This document shows positions 57,249 to 64,000 of a stretch of DNA of 64,000 nt, in pieces. The notes beneath the pieces were generated by a model, which was given only the letters and a program-made list of their open reading frames with translations, was not told the origin of the DNA and did no database searches. Origin of the DNA: Pseudeuparius sepicola (taxonomy: Eukaryota; Arthropoda; Insecta; Coleoptera; Anthribidae). Numbering within the stretch: the stretch's first letter is position 1; each line of letters opens with the position of its first letter. The stretch covers positions 9,525,153-9,589,152 of the forward strand of contig OY987305.1 in NCBI GenBank assembly GCA_963920635.1, written 5' to 3'. The translations under genes were made by a program, and so were the position numbers.

Positions 57249-59690
57249 TACATTGTGATCCAATTAAAATCAACTCCTCCCATTATAAATAGTTTATAAT
57301 TATTTTTTTTGTTTTAGCGATACCAGAAATTTGTAGAAATAAAACTGAATCACCGTATATTTTTGACGAAGTAAACAAAATATTTTTATTAGCAAACAAA
57401 CCAACCAGGATATAAAAAATGCTAACGATATACAAAACGCGCCTATAAAAATCTCTGGAATTTTATTTTAGGGCAATTTTGTGACAACATCCATCGAAAC
57501 TTAATGAGGCAAGCTCTGTAAATTATTTAGATAAAACCCCCATTAGCAGTATTAATACTACAATGGTATTTGTTTGGTATTGGCGTTATGGAGGTGTGAA
57601 AGTATAATAGGCATGCGTGGGAGCTTTGTTAAATAATATTATGCATTATTTGATTCTAGGAAATAGTTTAATTCAGTTTCACAGCGACTTTAACAACTAT
57701 GGAAAATTTTAAGATTAATATTGAGCCAAATTTTGGTATAATGAAAAACAGCATGTCATAGGTACTAAAGTTGCAAACTTGTAAACAATATGCGAGATAT
57801 TTGTCACTAAAAACAAAAATTACAAATTAAATTGATGACAAATTGTATGGTTTTATTGAACATTTGACGATTCCATCAAGAACGGCTACTATACATCCAA
57901 AACCTATGCATTCTTCTACAAAAGTGCTTTTTCTTAAATGTCAAAAGACCTATTTAGTGTTTTATATTTTAGTTTTCAGTGGTAACTGGCTTACTTATTT
58001 ATTTTTAATTGGGGACCTGAGTGATGCTCAGACAGGACATTTCCCTTTACTTTACGAGGAAATGAAATACAAGGGAACACGTAAATTCACCCGTGTGGCT
58101 AAAAATACCTATCACACTGACTTGATATTGTGCATAAACCTGAGTAATAACTAACACATTTTATTGCAACAAAAACTAAATTATCCCAGGTCTCATGATT
58201 TAAACAATCCAAATTATGTTGAGTAATTTAGTTGGTCGTATACTGTTAGGCTAATTACAAGACATCTAATTAATAATATAAGTAGAAAACATTTTAGTAT
58301 TTTGGAAACGGACTATAAAGTCTACCAATTGTCATAAAAAATTGAAGATATTTCTTTTAATTTAAAATTGTACGCAAACATATAATATTTGAATTTAATA
58401 TTTCGGAATACTGTCCTGCTTTGACTGAAAGGCATTTTTAGATTTTAGTTATTGCAAATCAAGGCTTCCTTGACAGTTGTGTAAGTAAATACACTTTATT
58501 TTCTGGTGAAAATACAGCAAAATGTTACTTGAAAAATCTGTTTTCAAGAATAGGTGCTACTTTGATCTTAACATTTTAATAAAAAAAAATTAATTTTAAT
58601 AATTTTATAACTAAGTGAGTAACAATATCCTAAAGTAAATTATTAATTCAACATTAGGTTGTTAAAATTTTTCTTCCTGAAAGTTCGAACGTAGCGCTAA
58701 TTTTCTTTCTGAACATGATGCTGTATTTTCAACAAAAAAGGCACCGAAATGAAAAGAGTATTTACTGAACAGGGATGTACACAAAAAAATTATTTTTAAA
58801 TGACCTAAAAAGGCCGTAATTAGCTTCCAAAATGAAATATGTGAAATAAAAAAAAGCAAACAAAAGCAATATGTAGAAAAAATAGCGCATTCGTTTGAAG
58901 TCTCATTAATTCGACGTCAATGCGTCTAATGGGAAGAGCGCGCGTTGCTCGACTTCCTGTCCTTTGTGCATATTACCACAACTATCGAAGCTTAAGCTTC
59001 TATTTTGTGTTCCCACAATGTGGCCCCTAATTCAATATTTCTATTTTGGATTTATTTCGGTAAGAATTTTATTTAAAGTGGTTTTATGATTGATACCTAC
59101 ATGTTTCTATACTTATTAGATCTTAAGTGAACACCTTATTGTCGTTTCGGACAGGGCCGCATTCCGAAAAATAAATTAAAATTCAATTATTTTGAAACCA
59201 AAAATACCACTTGTAAAACTGGTACAAACTATGTAATAAAGATTCAAAAGTGTTAATTAACTGAAGCAAAAATAACAAACTAAAATAAAGATTATGAAAA
59301 ATCTTTTATCTGTATGAGTATGTCACACTCTAATTTTAAAATAAAAACAAGTAATTTGGTAAAAACAATAAAATAAACTTGAATTGATGAGAAGGGATCA
59401 ATTACGGCTAAAGAGTGTTGAAAACTTTTTTAAAAATATTATTTATATTTAAAGTACAGCTAAATTACTAAATTTCTTTAAAGGCGCAAGCCAAGTAACC
59501 CAGAAATTTTGTTTATTTTGTATTCAAGTACACAATCGATTTACAAAATATGCTCTGGAAATACGCCAGGATACGAAGGCGAAGATTTGACAGCTCATTA
59601 TCTAGTTCACACCAACTGCCAACAATAGTTAGACCATTCAATTTATTCTGCAATAACTGAAAACTGGTGCCAATGCTAACAATATGTGGG
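57249..59690. other. AT-rich interval, no recognised gene
   Basis: Mostly AT-rich. A 103-codon open frame at 57843-58154 is the longest but shows no domain that I recognise. The GC-rich-core repeat at 58918-59040 resembles 3405-3500. Confidence 0.4.
58918..59040. repeat. Dispersed repeat with GC-rich core, copy 2
   Basis: GAGCGCGCGTTGCTCGAC followed by CTGTCCTTTGTGCATATTAC and a diverged tail, in the same order and orientation as 3405-3500. Confidence 0.45.
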
Positions 59691-60189
59691 TGAAAATATA
59701 TCGGTATTTTGCATATTTTTATTATTATCCGTAAAAACATGACTGGTAAAAAGTTATGCAACTGGCGAATTCTGCAAAATCCGCGTTTCCTCCGGCAATG
59801 ATAAACGAAGTATGCCGATAGCAAGGCATCTCCTATAAACAAAAGTCCTAAGTATATTATTATAGACTAAACAATGCGATTTAAATATGTCTCTCGAAAT
59901 TGGAAAAGATCGAGACTAAAATCCCAGACTAGTAATTCTTTAGTGTTAAAAATGTCAAAAGGAGACTCTTTTTTGGTGAAATTATCTTCCAAATATAAGG
60001 GATGATGTTTAAGTTATGTTTCGAATGCTGGCTATTTGTCTGTAAATTGAAGATTTGTTCTTTTAATAAATATTAATATTTTTAAATGTAATAAGTACTG
60101 AAGAACTTTATATTACTTTTTTCATTTTTATGACACTCCACGTATACAAACTCTGTACGTAATTACATAATCTAAAAATAATTTCCTAT
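59691..60189 (+). repeat. ~500-bp direct duplication, copy 1
   Basis: Highly similar to 62022-62538 in the same orientation, from GGTATTTTGCATATTTTTAT to the CACTCCACGTATACA region. The second copy has a short insertion near 62143. Confidence 0.9.
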
Positions 60190-60239
60190 AAACATGGGTC
60201 CGAAAATGCATAATAAGAAAGTTACAGGGTGATAAAGGT

Positions 60240-62040
60240 ACAGTTTGAAAAACATATTTTTCACGAACACTTTTACAGAAGTTATGCAATTTAGGTAAAT
60301 GAAACTTGGTGCAGTCCTTAAGTCGCTGAAGTGCATCAATTTCATGTAAAAACAATTTATTTATATTGCCCAGAGGCGGAGGGGCGGGTTAGCTCAATGT
60401 GTTTTATACACATACAGGGTGTCTATTTTTAAGTGTATACAAATCTATAAAAAATGTATTTTGTGAGATATTTTCAAAAACCTTTTTTTTTGTTCGAAAG
60501 GTCTTCAAAAAACGCTTCTTTTGACGTTTTTACTTTTGTCAAAATGCAAATCCAGGGACGACTACGATTTTTTTTATACCCCGATTTTCACAAAAACCAT
60601 TTAGCGATTGTTTTATTTAAAATCTGACACAACAGCGTTAATCAGGACACCCAAAAACCCCCATATACTTAATTCGAACAAAAAATGTAGAGGGTGTTCG
60701 GTTCTACACCGTGTTAAAGTTGAGCAAAATAGGAATTTTAAAGACATCTGGCGAGCCAAGTGTGCCATGGAATCCCTTCAAAACAGTTGCATGGTCAACA
60801 GGACCACTCAAAATGTTGGTGTGAAAAGATTTACTACAAAAATATACAGGGTATTTTTCTCTGAGCCATCTCAAAATTCTGAATTTTTATTAAACTTTAT
60901 ACTGATCAGGAGTGCTCTGGAATCATTGAAAAAATATTGACAAACACAAAGGTAATTTATTTCTTTACAACCAAGTAATTTATTTCTTTACAACCAACAA
61001 ATAAAAACAATTTAAATTATTGGGCATTTCTCAACAAAGTCACTGTCTAAGATGATACATTTTCTGTGCATTTCCTGTTGTGACACACCAGCCACCTTAA
61101 CTGATATGGACTTACTGACTGGCAGGCTTCTGTATTTTTTAGATTTAGTTCGTTTATAGTATGTGGAGCGGTTTTGATATACTCGATTTTTGACCCATAT
61201 AAAGTTACAAAACATTCAGTAATTTGAGATGGCACAGATAAGAGCACTCTGTATATTTCGTATTGGACCTTTGCACACCAACAACTTGAGTGGTCCTGTT
61301 GACCATTCAACTGCTTTGAGGGGATTCCATGGCACACTTGACTTGGCAGATGCCTTTAAAATTCCTATTTTGCTCAACTTTGACACCCTGCATAATGGAA
61401 CTCCCTGTATATTTTTTGTTAAAATATGGGGTTTTTGGGGTGTTCTGATTAACGCTATGGGGTCAGATTTTAAATAAAGAAAATGCTAAAAGGTTTTCGC
61501 GAAAATCGGAGGTATAAAAAAATCGCAGCCGGCCCTGGATTTGCATTTTGAAAATGGCAGGAAGGTCAAAAGAAGCGGTTTTTGAAGGCCTTTCAAACAA
61601 AAAAAGGTTTTTGAAAATATCTCACAAAATACATTTTTTATCGATTTGTATACTCTTAAAAGTAGACATCCTGTAAGTAACTGTTTTCAGGTTATCTTTT
61701 TGGTCTTGAAGGTTCATCATTTTAGTGCATCTTTTCATTTTGGAACAAAAGGATACTCTTGTTCCGTAAGGGTAAAATCAACCGGTTGCGTTGAAATCGG
61801 CAAAATGTGCCCCAAAACACCTGTTAACTCCAAAGTTCGAAAAATAATGGCGATGGGAATAAATTGTTTTTATATGACGAAAAGGGCTAAAAAAAACTCC
61901 ACTGCAAGACATGGATTATTTCCTCGGTTTAAATTGTTTTTACATGAAATTGTTGCACTTCAGCGACTAAAGGACTGCACCAAGTTTCATTTAAATTGCA
62001 TAACTTCTCTAGAAGTTTTTGCGAAAAATATATGGGTATT
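60240..62040. mobile_element. Outer TIR pair around the 60415-61673 foldback
   Basis: About 60240-60362 (TTATGCAATTTAGGTAAATG, GTGCAGTCCTTAAGTCGCTG) is mirrored at about 61925-62040. The left side also has a CAGGGTGATAAAGG tip at 60224; no matching tip is seen at the right. This suggests a damaged host element. Confidence 0.6.
60415..61673. mobile_element. 1.26 kb foldback element with a nested one
   Basis: CAGGGTGTCTATTTTTAAG at the left versus CTTAAAAGTAGACATCCTG at the right, TA on both sides. Arms share AAAATGCAAATCCAGGG, GCGTTAATCAG and ATTCCATGGCACAC-type words. Inside, 60847-61251 is a second pair (CAGGGTATTTTTCTCTGAG / CTCTGTA side), TA-flanked. Confidence 0.82.
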
Positions 62041-62538
62041 TTGCATATTTTTATTATTAATCGTAAAAACAAGACTGGTAAAAAGTTATGCAACTGGCGA
62101 ATTCTGCAAAATCCGCGTTTCCTCCGGCAATGATAAACGGAATAATATCGTGTGAAAATATGCGATAGCAAGGCATCTCCTATAAACAAAAGTCCCAAGT
62201 ATATTATTATAGACTAAACAATACGATTTAAATATTTCTCTCGAAATTAGAAAAGATCGAGACTAAAATCCCAGACTGGGTAATTCTTTAGTGTTAAAAA
62301 TGTCAAAAGGAGACTCTTTTTTGGTGAAATTATCTTCCAAATATAAGGGATGATGTTTAAGTTACGTTTCAAATGCTGGCTATTTTTCTGTAAATTGAAG
62401 ATTCGTTCTTTTAATAAATATTAATATTTTTAAATGTAATAGGTACTGAAGAACTTTACATTACTTTTTTCATTATTATGACACTCCACGTATACATACT
62501 CTGTACGTATTTACATAATCTTAAAATAATTTTCTATA
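62022..62538 (+). repeat. ~500-bp direct duplication, copy 2
   Basis: Partner of 59691-60189. Together they flank the foldback block, so the block may have been duplicated at one side or arisen by nested insertion into a long direct repeat. Confidence 0.9.
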
Positions 62539-63400
62539 TTAAATTTTATAAGCAACTTAGATACAAAATTCAGGATCCCATTATAAGGAATGAAATCTTT
62601 TAAAAATATCCTTTGAATTGTACCCATCACCGACATTTATTATTAATAATTATTCTATTCTAAGAAAAACAACACAAGGTGAAGTTTTAATTTTAAGCAA
62701 CTTTCCGTAATATTGTTTTTCGTAACATTGAAAATAAGGAGAACTACCTAATACTTTAATTAAATTAACCTGTGTCATTTCAGTTTGGGAGCAAGCAGAG
62801 GAACAATATCCAGAATATATGAATTTCCAACTCGCACATTGCATATTCTAGGTGTTTACATGATATAAAACATACATTTTTAATAGGTAGGTATCTATTA
62901 TTTTAACATTTTTATTATTAAAAATTGGTTGAATAAAAAATATTAAAAGGCCTTATTAATAATGAAAATAATCCAATTGATATATACCCAGGCAAATCGT
63001 TTTCAAAACGAAAAGGCATTATTAATAACTCTCTCTATAGGTATACAGGGACCCTATTCCCAGATTAGACGGCAAAATAGGTGTGAATGCGAATGATGAA
63101 AATGTAATAAGAGTTGAAATTTGACTACTTAGTAGCCTTGACATCGACAAAAAGCTAATTCGTTGTTTTTTCCTGCAAAAGATATCGAAAAATGCCAAAA
63201 ATTGTTGTTTGGGTTTTACAGGCCCGGATCTAAGAAATTTCTGTGGAAGGGGGGGTGGAAAGGTGCAAGTTACCGCCCTCCTCCCATGTTTTTGCGTATA
63301 TTCTGTACTCCTATGACATAGCTATTTCGCTATTTATGATTGTAAGAACTGATAGTGACAAGGGGTGATTTTGTTGTTGGTCTGAGGTTGTTACCAGTTC

Positions 63401-63518
63401 ATGGCAGGAAACAAATTCCAATATTTTTATTGTGGAGTAACTCCCAGAAAAGACAATGTGAAGTTGTATAGGTTTTCAAAAATAGAAGATCGTCGTTTGA
63501 AGTGGATTGAAAACTGTG
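63401..63518 (+). pseudogene. Orphan THAP-domain first exon
   Basis: ATG at 63401 opens MAGNKFQYFYCGVTPRKDNV and continues KLYRFSKIEDRRLKWIENCG, then a GT donor at 63519, leaving one base of a split codon. The LYRFSK...R.KWI..C pattern is the first half of a THAP zinc finger (C2CH). The exon-intron layout is like exon 1 of the P-like transposase at 25341. No second THAP exon was seen before 64000, so it is either a relic or the start of a gene that runs out of the window. Confidence 0.6.
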
Positions 63519-63687
63519 GTAACGGCATGGAGTTTTTGCACATGAATAATAATTATTAGTTAAAGGTGTACCGGTCGGTGTACCCATATTTAGGCGATGA
63601 TAATAATTGTAAAGTATCTACCCAGGTACTTAACAATAACAGACGGACCTAGGATTTAGGTAGCTATTCATGGAGATTCTCCACAGC

Positions 63688-63790
63688 TAACAACAATAAT
63701 TCTCACCTTTACAATACTCCAAACTAGGAGTATCCCCGGAAGCAACCACATGTTTGTGCGGGGTGGAGTAGCAAACTGCAATTACTATCA
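63688..63790 (-). repeat. Dispersed repeat, copy 2
   Basis: Inverse copy of 17454-17550 (GGAGTATCCCCGGAAGCAAC, GTTTGTGCGGGG). Confidence 0.55.
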
Positions 63791-64000
63791 TTTCTGCTTC
63801 ATGTCATTTGCAGCTAGATACAACTTTTTGTTGATTTTGTTGACGTTATTTTTTTTGTTAAAAAACAATATTATTTTTTGTAGACATACAGCGGAGACAA
63901 AAAAATTACTTCCTCTAAACCGAAAGTGATATTCAACCATCCTGTGCAGATTTTTATTCACTGTAACTAGTCTATAGAAAACCTGCAACAAAATCGCCAT

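Larger units (their letters stand above)
62539..64000. other. Right end of window
   Basis: AT-rich. Apart from the THAP exon and the repeat at 63688-63790, no gene or repeat is recognised. Confidence 0.4.

Noticed and set aside
57843..58154. 103-codon open frame on the plus strand
   Set aside because: No recognisable domain and no convincing splice or promoter context; too short in AT-rich DNA to claim a gene.
61646..62155. 169-codon open frame on the plus strand
   Set aside because: It lies across the foldback arm and the ~500-bp direct duplication; no domain is recognised and the frame is not kept in the other copy (59691-60189).

Overview
The window is AT-rich insect nuclear DNA. The evidence is spliced genes with GT-AG introns, proteins that match insect/animal families over their full length, and a dense load of DNA transposons (P-like, hAT-like, long-TIR mariner-like and TA-flanked foldback elements). 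I cannot fix the order from sequence alone. No prokaryotic, organellar or viral block was seen, and no rRNA, tRNA or CRISPR.

Four host genes can be rebuilt exon by exon, with splice phases that close. (1) Plus strand, 849-13550: a dual-specificity MAPK phosphatase of the puckered/DUSP10 (MKP-5) type, four coding exons with a 9.3 kb third intron. Its introns hold an unusual number of AP-1 (TGA[C/G]TCA) and CRE/ATF (TGACGTCA) sites, as expected for a JNK-feedback gene. (2) Minus strand, 23120-19605: an EHD/Past1 membrane-remodelling ATPase, two coding exons. (3) Plus strand, 29732-36917: mitochondrial very-long-chain acyl-CoA dehydrogenase (ACADVL), nine coding exons. (4) Minus strand, 38683 to at least 55028: a kinesin-13 microtubule depolymerase (KIF2/Klp10A type). 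Ten exons lie in 38683-41804 and an N-terminal exon lies 13 kb away at 54812-55028; a phase mismatch shows that at least one exon between them is unseen, and the start codon is not found in the window. Past1 and ACADVL are head-to-head; ACADVL and kinesin-13 are tail-to-tail.

Mobile DNA fills the rest. A 5.03 kb P-superfamily element (24447-29476, 32-bp perfect TIRs, 7-bp target duplication) sits in the divergent Past1/ACADVL promoter space; its THAP-transposase gene is broken by frameshifts and a 95-bp tandem duplication. Intron 3 of the phosphatase carries a hAT relic with 8-bp target duplication (5658-6405) and a second hAT-like element (6751-8574) into which a long-TIR mariner derivative has inserted. 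The giant kinesin intron holds a 2.3 kb mariner-like element with two 534-bp TIRs and a DD41D transposase broken by one stop codon, a perfect 95-bp-arm palindrome, two minisatellites, and several 1-2 kb TA-flanked foldback elements, some nested inside each other. The last 9 kb (55029-64000) is mostly foldback elements, a ~500-bp direct duplication and an orphan THAP-domain exon.
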